A DNA stretch of 64,000 nt from Malania oleifera (Eukaryota; Streptophyta; Magnoliopsida; Santalales; Ximeniaceae): positions 110,997,087 to 111,061,086 of the forward strand of contig NC_080423.1 in NCBI RefSeq assembly GCF_029873635.1, in the 5' to 3' direction. The position numbers and the translations under genes are program-made. Numbering within the stretch: position 1 is the stretch's first letter; each line of letters opens with the position of its first letter. Below, piece by piece: positions 46,323-57,329 of this stretch. The notes beneath the pieces were generated by a model, which worked only from the letters and a program-made list of their open reading frames with translations, did not search any database and was not told the DNA's origin.

Positions 46323-48081
46323 GGAGAGAATTGAGGCTTGACTGGGCGATTGATGGCGTGACCGGACTGGTTAGGAATTAAAAGGAAAATGATAACCATT
46401 AAAGCGGCTCTTAAATGACTTCATAGAGAGGCCAGAGAGACTAGTATTCAAGCTATTTCTAAAAAGACTTGCTTTGCTGCTACTATCTACTTCATTTGGT
46501 ATTTTAGAAAAAAGATCAAATTTGAAGGGAAAGTGACTCCTATGATGCAATCATCAAAATAATTCAGTCCCATACTATAGGATGATCTACAACAAATATC
46601 CACTTCTTTTGGTGTGGAAGGACCCTAGAATGGAAACTTAGTGACTATTTTGTTTGATGGCTTGCATTGGCCTTTGGTAGGCTTTATAGAGGTAATGCTT
46701 TGTAAAGCCTTCTTGGCATTGGGTATGTCCAGGTTTTGTGTATTTCTTATTTTTGCTTAGAAGGCTTGTTTCCCCGAGCCTGCCATTTGTTTAGTTGATA
46801 GGTTTAATAGAGTTCTTTGCTTTGATGGCCTTGGGAATTTCCGGATTTTGTGTTTTGCTTGTGGGATTTGGATTTCCTTTTCCGGTTATGCTCAGTTTTT
46901 CCGTCAATACATTTATATTTATGATAAAAAAAACTAAAAGCTTCAGTCTTGTCACACTTCCCTGACAGCTGTGCCTGCGACGCTGCACGCCCACCCACTT
47001 TGATGCTTGCTGCCCGCGCCTGGAGGTCTCTCTCTCTCTCTCTCTCTCATAAATATTTTAAAAAGAATTTATATAATTATCATGAATATTCCAACAATGC
47101 CATAATTACCCTTAACTATTTAAAAAACATTTTTCTTAAAATGCGTTTATTTATTTATTAATTTTGGTGTAATTATTATTTAAAAGCTGTTGAGCACGTT
47201 GTTTAGAAAAGAGAAGATATTAATTTTATATATTTCAATTCTTAACGATACATGGCTAATTGTTGGGTCTTCACAAAATATAATACCAAATATGAATCAC
47301 TCATGCTCCCTCAAAGCCACAGCCACAGCCACAGGGCTCTTTCCATCTTTTGTCCATGTTTTTGTTCTTCAGTTTCTAAATATTCTGATTTTGTTTTTTA
47401 TCATAGGCAAATGACGCAGGGATTGGGCGCAAGCTGCATGTGCCCAACCTATATATTATTGCAGGGAGAAAGTGGATTGCTGCTTCAAAGTTGGGCCACT
47501 GAATTCATTGCGAAGATGGCAAGGTGGGAGGATGCCCTTCTAATTTGGTATTTTCATTATCCCTCCATTTTTAGATTCAAAAACACAAAATGCTAGTCTT
47601 TTGAAAATATGAATTTTATATCTCTAATTTAAATTTGTGTTAACTAATTAAATCTTTTAATTCACTTTTATACTGCAACTAACACAAATTTAAGTTTAAG
47701 ATTCCTACTATGTTGGAAAGGGCTTAGATTTGTAATGGGATTGGATTTAGATAAAATGTAATATAAAATCGAATTAAATTTGTTCAAATCTATTCAAATC
47801 CAAATATCCATACACAGCGTTTAAATTTTCAATTATGAAAAAAATATTTTCATATGTTTGGAGAGGCCTTAGATTTGTAGTTGGAATTTAAATTTTCAAT
47901 TATGAAAAATACTAAAAGTGTGATTGCCCATATCTGGCCTTCTTTTCTTTCAACTTACTTCCACAACTTTTTTGAACTAAGGTTTTTTGCAATTATGAAT
48001 GGACAGAATATTTGGATGATATAATAATGGTAAATGTTTAATTTATATTATTGTTTACAATTTATTGATTTTTAAGATGCA
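46323..48081. other. Intergenic, no gene recognised
   Basis: Contains a CT tract (47028-47048), the 47183-47265 repeat copy and AT-rich sequence. Short frames at 46791-46998, 46949-47161 and 47252-47596 have no recognisable domain or intron support. Confidence 0.4.
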
Positions 48082-48308
48082 TACAACAACAACAAAACCA
48101 AGCCTTAGTCCCACTAAGTGGGATCGGCTATATGAATCCTTTTCCGCCAATTTATGTGATCATGGACCATTTTTTTTGATAGATTCAAAGATATTAAATC
48201 TTTACTCACTATCTCCTCCCAAGTTATTTTAGGTCTACCCTTACCCCTTCTACTGCCCTCCACAGTAACTAAGTCACTCTTCCTCATAGGTGCACTATAA
48301 GGCCTACG

Positions 48309-49493
48309 TTATAAGTGTCCATACCATCTGAGTCGTCCTTCCCTTATCTTATCTTCTATAGGAGCTACACCTAACTTACCACGAATATGTTCATTTCTTA
48401 ATTTATCTTTCAATGTTATACCACTCATCCATCTAAACATCCTCATCTCGGTAACTTTTACTTTTTGGATATTATGTTTCTTTATTGCCCAACATTCTGA
48501 TCCATATAGCATAGCTGGTCTTATAGCTGTCCTATAAAACTTCCCTTTCAATTTTAAGGGTATTTTACGATCACATAGAACACTTGAAGAACTTCTCCAT
48601 TTTACCCAACCTGCTTTAACTCTATGCATTACATCATCTTCAATTTCTCTTTCAGCTTGCATAATAGATCTAAGGTATCGAAATCTACAAGTGCTATTTA
48701 TTTCTTCATTATCAAGTTTAACTTTGTCTCCAATATTCCTCCTATCATTACTAAAATTACATTTCATATATTTTGTTTTATTTCTACTTATCTTAAAGCC
48801 TCTAGATTCAAAAGCTTCTCTCCATAATTCTAACTCAGCCTCTACTCCATCCCTAGTTTCGTCAATTAATACAATATCATCTGCAAACAACATATACCAT
48901 GGAACCTCCTTTTGAATACTCTTAGTCAATTGGTTCATCACTAAAGCAAAAAGATAAGGATTCAAAGCAGATCCTTGATGTACACCTATGATAATTGGAA
49001 ATTCTCTAGTTTCTCCATCTATAGTCTTTACACTAGTCATTACTCCATCGTACATATCCTTAATGACATCGGTATACCTACAACATACACCCTTTTTTTC
49101 TAAAATCCACCATAGAACTTCCCTTGGTATCCTATCATATGCTTTCTCAAGGTCAATAAATATCATATGCAAGTCCCTCTTCTTTTCCCTAAACTTTTCC
49201 ATTAATTTTCTTAAAAGATAAATAGCTTATGTATTAGATCTCCCAAGTATAAAATTAAATTGATTTTCTAAGATTTTCGTTTCTAACCTTAATCTTTGTT
49301 TAACTACTCTTTCCCATAGTTTCATCGTATGACTCATAAGTTTAATTCCACAATAGTTATTACAATTTTGAATATCTCCTTTATTTTTGTATATAAGTAT
49401 TAAAGTGCTTTTCCTCCATTCATCTGACATTTTCTTAGTTTTTATAATTGTATTAAATAGATTAGTTAACCATATAATTCTGTTATCACCCAA
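48309..49493 (-). pseudogene. LINE reverse transcriptase
   Basis: The 297-residue frame at 48309-49202 contains IDLEKAYDRIPREVLWWIL (first catalytic Asp region), GVHQGSALNPYLFALVMN and the catalytic MLFADDIVLI box with both Asp kept. It ends with the REGRLRWYGHL block common in RTE elements. 49227-49493 carries the N-terminal part (NNYCGIKLMSHTMKLWERVV). A stop between 49202 and 49227 separates them. In the living element this domain copies LINE RNA at the nicked target. Confidence 0.92.
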
Positions 49494-49499
49494 GCATTT

Positions 49500-50036
49500 T
49501 TAAACTTCAATTGGGATGTTATTTGGTCCCATAGCTTTCCTATTTTTCATCTTTTTTAGTGCAAACTTAACTTCATTAACTCTAATTTTTTGAATAAATC
49601 TTATATTTTTAGTCTTTTCCTCATTTGACAATTCTAAATTTAAGCCTTCTATTTGGTTTTCGTTAAACAACTTACTAAAGTAATTTCGCCATCTTTCTTT
49701 AATATCTTCGTCCTTAACCAAGACAATATCATCCTCACTTTTTATACATTTTACATTTCCTAAGTCCTTGTTCTTCCTTTCTCTAGTTTTAGCAAGTTTA
49801 AATATATTTCTTTCCCCTTTTTTTGTACCTAATCTATCATACAAACTATTAAATGATCTATATTTAGCTTCACTAACGACCTTTTTTGCATCTTTTCTTA
49901 CCTCCTTATAATTTTCAAAGTTATCGCTCTTTCTACATTTTTGCCACGTTTTATACCAAATTCTTTTTGTCTTTATGATTTTTTGTACATCTTTATCCCA
50001 CCACCAATCTTCTTTGCTATTTGAGAATCTTCCCAT
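49500..50036 (-). pseudogene. LINE region between endonuclease and RT
   Basis: A 178-residue frame with DWWWDKDVQKIIKTKR, followed by a basic stretch and RWRNYFSKLFNENQ. This Trp-rich, basic linker sits between endonuclease and RT in plant RTE elements. A stop at its C-terminus breaks it from RT. Confidence 0.8.
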
Positions 50037-51199
50037 TGATTCGCCTAAAATCTCTTTTGCTATCTTTTTAATAGAGTTAGCTTATCTATTCCAAAGAATA
50101 TTTGAATCTATCCCATCCTCTAAGGTCCAATCCCCATCTTTGGTCATTTTATCTTTAAATTTTATTATATTTTATCCTTTTAGGTTCCACCATCTAGTTC
50201 TCTTACACTGGTTTATTTTATCCTTTTTCTTCCATTTTTTAATGCATATATCTAACACTAAGACTTTATGTTGTGTGGTTAGACTTTCACCTAGAATAAC
50301 TTTACAATCCTTGCATGATACACGATCTACCCTCTTAGTTAAAAAAAAATCTATTTGACTTCTATTTTGTCCACTTTTAAAGGTTATTAAGTATTCTTCT
50401 CTCTTCTTAAAACAAGTATTCATTATACTAAAATCATATGACATAGCAAAGTTTAAGATCATCTCCCCAGACTCATTTTTGTCTCCATATCCATATCATC
50501 TATGTATCCTTTCATAATTTTTATTATCTCTTCCAACGTATCTATTCAGATCTCCTCCTATAAATATTTTCTCAGTCCCTGGTATGCCTTGTATAATACT
50601 ATCCATATCTTCCTAAAATTATCTCTTAAGATTTTCTGTTAAGCCAACTTGAAGAGCATAAGTACTAATGATATTTATTATCTCTTGTTCTAATACCATT
50701 TTGATTTTTATAATTCTATCTCTTACTCTAGTTACATCCACAACGCTATTTTTAAGTTTTTGTCTATAATAATGTTTACTCCATTCTTATGTTTTTCTTT
50801 TCCAGTGTACCAAAGTTTAAAACCTGATTTATCGATTTCTCTAGCTTTCTCCCCCACCCACTTAGTTTCTTGAAAGCAAATTATATTAATTCTTCTTCTA
50901 ATCATTGTATCTACAATTTCCATACTTTTACCCATAAGTGTTCCTATATTCCAAGTTGCTAATTTAATCCTAGTTTTATGAACTAACGTCTTTACCTGCC
51001 CACGTCTAGAATGATGGTGGAACCCTTGCATATTTGACACCGTACTTGGGCGCCGACACGGCGCGTCGCTTCGGGGCGACGACCTAGCCCACCCTTGCCT
51101 ACTTTTTGCTATACTCGGGTGGTTCAAGTGCAACGCGTCGCTCGTAGGGGACACCCTAGCAAATATTCGATAAGAATTCATATCATAGTGATCTGACAA
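50037..51199 (-). pseudogene. LINE AP-like endonuclease
   Basis: 50732-51199 carries LATWNIGTLMGKSMEIVD and IICFQETKW, the Asn and Glu motifs of the APE-type endonuclease. 50172-50462 carries QIDFFLTKRVDRVSC and QHKVLVLD, the C-terminal motif area. At least two stops and a shift lie between 50462 and 50732. Confidence 0.85.
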
Positions 51200-51240
51200 A
51201 TTTTACGCTGGCTGTCAGCCACCTGACGCAACCCTCCTTT

Positions 51241-51577
51241 GGGATAGAAAAAGGGAAATTTGAAATTGCTTTTTCACTATAATAAATATTTAATATTAGA
51301 GATGCTTTTTTTTTTTTTTTTTTTTAATTTCCTTGAAATCCGATGGTTTCATAAATTTGAGTCTTAAGAAACTTGAAACTATTCCATATAAAAGTGAAAC
51401 AAACATATTTTAATTCATAATTAGTTTTACATAGAAGAAAAAGCAAAAAGAGAGAGTACATACCCTTTCTTTTTGAAGAAAAAGGTTTGAACTTTGAAGT
51501 AGTACTCAATGCTAAGCTGTGCCCGTTGACCTTAGTTACCACACTAGCAAACTATTTTGAATAAATAAATAGATAAA
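51241..51577. other. Intergenic, nothing recognised
   Basis: AT-rich with a T run near 51307-51326. The 72-residue minus frame has no recognisable feature. Confidence 0.4.
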
Positions 51578-52797
51578 TAAATAAAATGTCCTACTAATTA
51601 ATAATTAAAAAAAATATTATTAAAAAGTACTATAAAATTTGATATCATTTAATTAACGCCCTATGTATGTTTGGAGTGGTTTTGAATTTGAATAATGTAA
51701 TGTAAAATTGTATTGAAATTTGTCTAAATTCAAATTTAAGGTTTGAAATTCATGCTCTCAAATGTAGCATTAGTGTTTTTATATTTGATCATTTTTATTC
51801 TAAGTTTTATATTTTGTTCACTCTTGCTATATTTTTCTTATTTTTGATTTTTCATTTATTATATGCTATTGTAACACTTGTTTTATATCTTAAGTTAGGC
51901 ATGTCTTCTAATTTTCTACAATTTTGAATAAAAATTTTAGTAGAAATATGGGTCAAAAGTAAAGAAAATATGTTCTAATACGATTACTTATAAATTGATT
52001 CATTTATTAATTTATTTTTTATTTTAAATCTTATTTTTGTTATGAATTTATGAAACTTGAAGAAATTTATTGAATAATGCGAGAAAGAAAAAAAGAAATT
52101 AAAGTTGCATCAATTTCTAAATTAATATTAAAGATGCATGTAGAAAATTTTCATTTTGTTGCTTAAATCTCTCTGTTGCTCTTTTTGTTAGGATCTTATA
52201 GCCTAACTATAAGGATGTCTAGGCATAATTCATTTATATATTTTTCTCACCTGGTAATGCTTACTAAAGGTGATTATTATTTAGTCAAGATTGAATAAAA
52301 AGTTAATTAATTTGGCATGTCGATCATTTAAGTCCGCCAATCTAAAACAATTTTTTTTTCAACTATCAATTTGATTAACAAGGAAATTTTAATTGAATAA
52401 ATTGAAATTATCTAAAATATTTATTTTTATAGTTAACTATTATTTTACGTTTTATTAATTATTCTTTTAAGGACAATAGAGAGCGGATGATTTCAAATTA
52501 ATATATTGTTTCAAAAATTAAATATTAATATTAAAATAAATAAAATTGCTACCATTCTCCATAGAACCAGAATGATGCACTACTATACACACACACACAT
52601 ATACACATTACATATGCATACATACATCTGTCCATGCACGAATAATTTTTGCACAAGTAAAAATAAAAAGAATAAACATAAAAAGAAAGCTAGCAAATCT
52701 TAATAAAAAAAGCTTTAGAAAAAGGTTAAATTGACTATTAATGTTTGCATGCGTAATCTAAAAGATGGTGCTATATTAATATTGTACATGCATGTGT
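51578..52797. repeat. Direct repeat flanking the trihelix locus, left copy
   Basis: Matches 56146-57329 in the same orientation over about 1.2 kb, with small indels; anchors include GGATGTCTAGGCATAATTCA and AAGTCCGCCAATCTAAAACA. It has no coding content. The spacing between copies is about 4.57 kb. Confidence 0.85.
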
Positions 52798-52858
52798 AAG
52801 CAACCATTTAAATGCATGTAGAGGGGAGGAGAGGATTATTACTACCTAGCTAGCTAAG

Positions 52859-52951
52859 ATGAACAATCCATACTCATACCCAAATCAACTAGCTTGTGCG
52901 CATTTTGTGCCTGCATCTCCACCTCCACCTCCACCACCATATGATCCATAA
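52859..52951 (+). CDS. Short Pro-rich reading frame, 30 residues, doubtful
   Basis: It starts MNNPYSYPNQLAC and ends with a run of seven Pro then YDP. It lies in the unique stretch between the left direct repeat and the 53050 segment. It could be a remnant of the first exon of a captured gene, or chance. No ribosomal or splice evidence supports it. Confidence 0.2.
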   Translation: MNNPYSYPNQLACAHFVPASPPPPPPPYDP

Positions 52952-53049
52952 GCACCATTTACATTGAATCAACGGCAGCAGTTGTTTATCAAACTTAGCC
53001 ATTCTCCTTCTCCTTGACCGCCACCGTCGCCCCCATCAGCGGCACCTTA

Positions 53050-53766
53050 TTTTTTGTTGAAAAAATAAATTATGATGACAAAAATAAAACTAGTTTGTGA
53101 GTATTCCCCACTTTTAACTAATAGAAGGTTACGTATGTGAAAGATATTGAATTAAAACTTTTCATCATTAGATTTAGTGTTCCAAAGCAAAAATGTTCCA
53201 TGTTTTGGAAAGTTCATAAAGATGTGGTTCCCTAGGGTGTTAGCATTTTTTGGTAACTATGGTATAGTTGTTCCCAAATTTCATCATAGAAATGTCTATT
53301 TCTTTCTAATTATATGTTGAATGAAACAATACGGAAACATACAAGGAATACTAATTACCTATATTTTCAAATTTTTCATTATATTCCATCTTATTCTAAC
53401 GAATAGCTATTCCATGAACCAAGCGGACACACATGGTTGGATGTTTTCCTCTACCTCTAGTCTGCATATTTGGGTATATGCAGTATCTGTCAAAAAATTA
53501 GGTGTTGCAATATAGTAGCATTTTTTCCAATTCAAAAACTGACTCTATTGCAAATGGGCTGGAAGAGAATACTTGTAGAAAGGCTCTCCTTTACCCTCAC
53601 ATCAGGCATTACATTGGAGATGTATAGTTGACTAATATTCCATGAGAATTGGTATCATGAATCATGATAGCCCTATTCTCAGAGAATATGGGACAGTTTT
53701 TTCTAAATATTTTGGTTTGCTTCCTGATTCCCTTGTTGCCTTTGTTATAATTAAGCTCCCAAAAAG
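53050..53766. repeat. Dispersed segment, copy 2 (see MHF1 intron 2)
   Basis: Copy of 39475-40120 with two short insertions. It breaks off within AAGCTCCCAAAAAG, directly against the trihelix left arm. Confidence 0.8.
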
Positions 53767-54330
53767 GTGAAGGATGTGCAGGAAAATGCTTGTTCCATCT
53801 CTGATGGAGTTGAGAGACAGCAAGTGCCCGGTGAAAGCATCGATAATAGAAATAAAGCACTGAGACACCCTCGATGGACCAAACAAGAAACGTTTGTGTT
53901 AATACAGGGGAAGAAGGTTATCGAGAATGGGGTTCGAAGTGGGCGTAGATCTGCTTTAGCCTTGGGGTCAGACTAGTTGGAACCCAAGTGGGATTCAATC
54001 TCATCATATTGCAAACAAAATGGAGTTAACGGAGGCCCAGTTCAGTGCATGAATAGATGGAGTAATCTCATTGGAGGCTTCAAGAAGATTAGAACATGGG
54101 AATCGCAGGTAAAAGGAGAGGCTGAATCATTCTGGTCAATGAGGAACGATTTGAGGAAAGAGAGGAAACTGTCGAGGTTCTTCGATAGGGAAGCACAATG
54201 GTAACTTGCTTAGTGCTCAACTTGAAGCTTCGAACATCAACTTTCAATTGGATCAGGACCAGAGGAAGGGTGAAGCCAACAATTTAGTTGTTGCTATCAG
54301 TAAGCTCACAGATGCTCTAGTAAAAATTGC
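53767..54330 (+). pseudogene. ASR3-like trihelix transcription factor, left-arm copy
   Basis: The frame gives ALRHPRWTKQETFVLIQGKK, then GSD, a TAG stop, and EPKWDSISSYCKQNGVN, VQCMNRWSNLIGGFKKIRTW and ESFWSMRNDLRKERKLSRFF. Trp-containing helices at this spacing define the plant trihelix DNA-binding domain, closest by recognition to ASR3-type repressors of immune genes. The stop splits the domain and the N-terminal exon is missing because the copy starts at the breakpoint with the 53050 segment. After DREAQW the frame ends. No promoter is apparent. Confidence 0.85.
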
Positions 54331-55039
54331 CAATAAGTTGTAACTGAAGTGAAGGCTGTGGGAGTACAAAAGATTCACCCAAAGCTCCTGGAATTGCAGA
54401 GAATGAATAAGAAATTTGCTAATTGAAGTTGATAATAGATGTCGGGCCCAATTCCAGCATCATGCATGAGGTCATGTGGGCGCACAACTACAACTGGTTC
54501 AACATTTCATCATATCAATTATCATCATCATATGAGCCTATCTCAATACACAAATGAAATAAGTTTAAGTTGGAGTTGGGAGTGGGGAGTGACCCTTGTA
54601 GTTGCAGCTCAACTACTCATTTTCTCCGTTATATATCACTGTTCAAATTTTTTTCTCATCTTTACTTGCCCAAGGATGATTCAATATCTACAACATAAGG
54701 AGAAAGGTGTTGGCTCTTTTTGGATTGAAACAAAATAATAATAATAATAATAAACAATATTATTTTAAAAAATAAAATTCGTGGAGCATGGGCATCAGAG
54801 CATGCCATGGCTAGTTTTTAAATATTATAATTACAATTGCATGTCTAGATATCGTAATAGAAATGGTTAGAGAGAGAGAGAAGTCAAGCGGAAAGCGTAC
54901 CGGAAGCAGCGAAGGCATCGTTCCAGGTGGTGCTTTTCTAAAGATTCGTGTGGGGAGTCGCAATTGTAATTATAATATTTAAAAACTAGCCATGGCATGC
55001 TTTGATGCCCATGCTCCACGAAATTTATTTTTTAAAATA

Positions 55040-55045
55040 ATATTG

Positions 55046-55093
<48 letters not shown>
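55040..55093. repeat. (ATT)n microsatellite in the right arm
   Basis: About 17 ATT units. The left-arm counterpart (54737-54757) has only about seven AAT units, so the hairpin has a bulge here. Confidence 0.92.
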
Positions 55094-55379
55094 TTGGTTT
55101 AATCCAAAAAGAGCCAACACCTTTCTCCTTATGTTGCAGATATTGAATCATCCTTGGGCAAGTAAAGATGAGAAAAAAGTTTGAATAGTGATATATAACG
55201 GAGAAAATGAGCAGTTGAGCTGCAACTGCAAGGGTCACTCCCAACTCCAACTTAAACTTATTTCATTTGTGTATTGAGATAGGCTCATATGATATTGATA
55301 TGATGAAATGCTGAACCAGTTGTAGTTGTACGCCCACATGACCTCATGCATGATGCTGGAATTGGGCCTGACATCTATT

Positions 55380-56127
55380 ATCAACTTCAATTAGCAAATT
55401 TCTTATTCATTCTCTGCAATTCCAGGAGCTTTGGGTGAATCTTTTGTACTCCCACAGCCTTCACTTCTGTTACAACTTATTGGCAATTTTTACTAGAGCA
55501 TTTGTGAGCTTACTGATAGCAACAACTAAATTGTTGGCTTCGTCCTTCCTCTGGTCCTGATCCAATTGAAAGTTGATTTTTTGAGCTTCAAGTTGAGCAC
55601 TAAGCAAGTTACCATTGTGCTTCCCTATCGAAGAACCCCAGCAATTTCCTCTCTTTCCTCAAATCGTTCCTCATTGACCAGAATGATTCAGCCTCTCCTT
55701 TTACCCGCGATTCCCATGTTCTAATCTTCTTGAAGCCTCCAATGAGATTACTCCATCTATTCCTGCACTAAACTGGGCCTCTGTTGACTCCATTTTGTTT
55801 GCAATATAATGAGACTAAATCCCACTTTGGTTCCAGCTAGTCTGACCCCAAGGCTGAAGCAGATTACGCCCCCTTCGAACCCCATTCTCGATAACCTTCT
55901 TCTCCTGTATTAACACAAACGTTTCTTGTCTAGTCCATCGAGGGTGTCTCAGTGCTTTATTTCTATCATCGGTGCTTTCATCAGACACTTGCTGTCTCTC
56001 AACTCCATCAGAGATGGAACAAGAGTTTCCCACTGTGCATCCTTCGCCTTTTGCGCCATTCACGTTGGAGCTTTGGACAGTTGGTTGAAGTTGTTCCAAG
56101 GGTCAGTTGGGCTAGGCCTTATATGCA
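55380..56127 (-). pseudogene. ASR3-like trihelix transcription factor, right-arm copy
   Basis: This minus-strand copy has a longer N-terminus, with an ATG at 56099 (MEQLQPTVQSSNVNGAKGEG) or 56127, then ALRHPRWTRQETFVLIQEKK. A frameshift follows near 55870, and in the restored register the same TAG stop seen in the left arm recurs, before LEPKWDLVSLYCKQNGVN. The rest of the trihelix region reads in scattered frames. The left arm lacks the matching N-terminal part, so the right arm is closer to the original gene structure. Confidence 0.85.
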
Positions 56128-56145
56128 CCATGTTAGAAGTACCTA

Positions 56146-57329
56146 AATAAATGTCCTAATTAATAATTGAAAATTGTTATTAAAAAATACCATAAAATTT
56201 GATATTATTTAATTAACCAATTTATTTAGGCATAATTGATACGATCATAGTATTTATTGAAATTTTTTTAAATTCAAATTCAAGGTATGAAATTCATGTT
56301 CTCAAATGCGGAGCTATTGTTTTTATATTTGGCAATCTTTATTCTAAGTTTTATAATTTGTTCACCCCAATTATATTTCTCTTATTTTTTTATTTTTCAT
56401 TTACTATATGCTATTGTAAGACATGTTTTATATCTTAAGTTAGGCGTGTCTTCTAATTTTCTACAATTATAAATAAAAATTGAAGTAGAAATATGGGTCA
56501 AAAGTAAAGAAAATATGTTCTAATATGATTACCTATAAATTGATTCATTTATTAATTTATATTTTATTTTATATCTTATTTTTATTATGAATTTATGAAA
56601 CTTGAAGAAATTTATTGAATAATGCGAGAAAGAAAAAAGAAATTAAAATTGCATTAATTTCTAAATTAATAGTAGAGACGCGTATAGAAATTCTTCATTT
56701 CATTGCTTAAATCTCTTTCATTCTCTCTTTGCTAGGATTTTATAGCCTAACTATAAGGATGTCTAGGCATAATTCATTTATATACTATTCTCACCCGATG
56801 ATGCTTATTGAAGATGATTATTATTTAATCAAAATTAAATAAAAAAATTAACTGATTTGGCATGTCAATCATTTAAGTCCGCCAATCTAAAACAATTTTT
56901 TTTTTCAATTATCAATTTAATTAACAAGGAAATTTTAATTAAATAAATTGAAATTCTCTAAAATATTTATTTTTCTTGTTAACTATTATTTTACATTTTA
57001 TTTATTATTCTTCTAAGGACAATAGAGTGGATGATTTCAAATTAATATATTGTTTCAAAAAATAAATATCAATATTAAAATAAATAAAATTGCTACCATT
57101 CTCCGTAGAATCAAAATGATGCACTTCTATATATAGACAAATGCACACATTACATATGCATACATACGTCTGTCCATACACATATGTATAGAAGAAAGGG
57201 AATAATTTTCACATAAGTGAAAATAAGAAGAATAAACGTAAAAAGAAAGCTAGCAAATCTTAATAAAAAAGCTTTAGAAAAAGGTCAAATTTGCTATTAA
57301 TGTTTACATGTGTAATCCAAAAGATGGTG
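56146..57329. repeat. Direct repeat flanking the trihelix locus, right copy
   Basis: Copy of 51578-52797. It is interrupted at GATGGTG, where element K begins; the left copy continues GATGGTGCTATATT. Confidence 0.85.

Larger units (their letters stand above)
48082..51240 (-). mobile_element. RTE-type LINE, degenerate
   Basis: The minus strand reads a 5' region, endonuclease, linker and reverse transcriptase, then a 3' end with a TTGTTGTTGTTGTA tail (48082-48096 on the plus strand), which is typical of plant RTE elements. The total is about 3.1 kb, near full length. No target duplication could be recognised at either end; the 5' limit is approximate. Confidence 0.88.
53765..56060. repeat. Long inverted repeat: two 1.08-kb arms, about 110-bp loop
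   Basis: Left arm 53765-54845 and right arm about 54957-56060 are reverse complements with scattered mismatches. Each carries a trihelix copy, its 3' flank, an ATT/AAT microsatellite edge and a block containing GGCTAGTTTTTAAATATTAT. The loop (54846-54956) is unique, with a GA tract and a GC-richer stretch. The genes face each other, so read-through RNA on either strand would form a long hairpin. Confidence 0.9.

Noticed and set aside
48624..49221. Plus-strand frames of 67 to 77 residues
   Set aside because: They are antisense shadows of the LINE reverse transcriptase.
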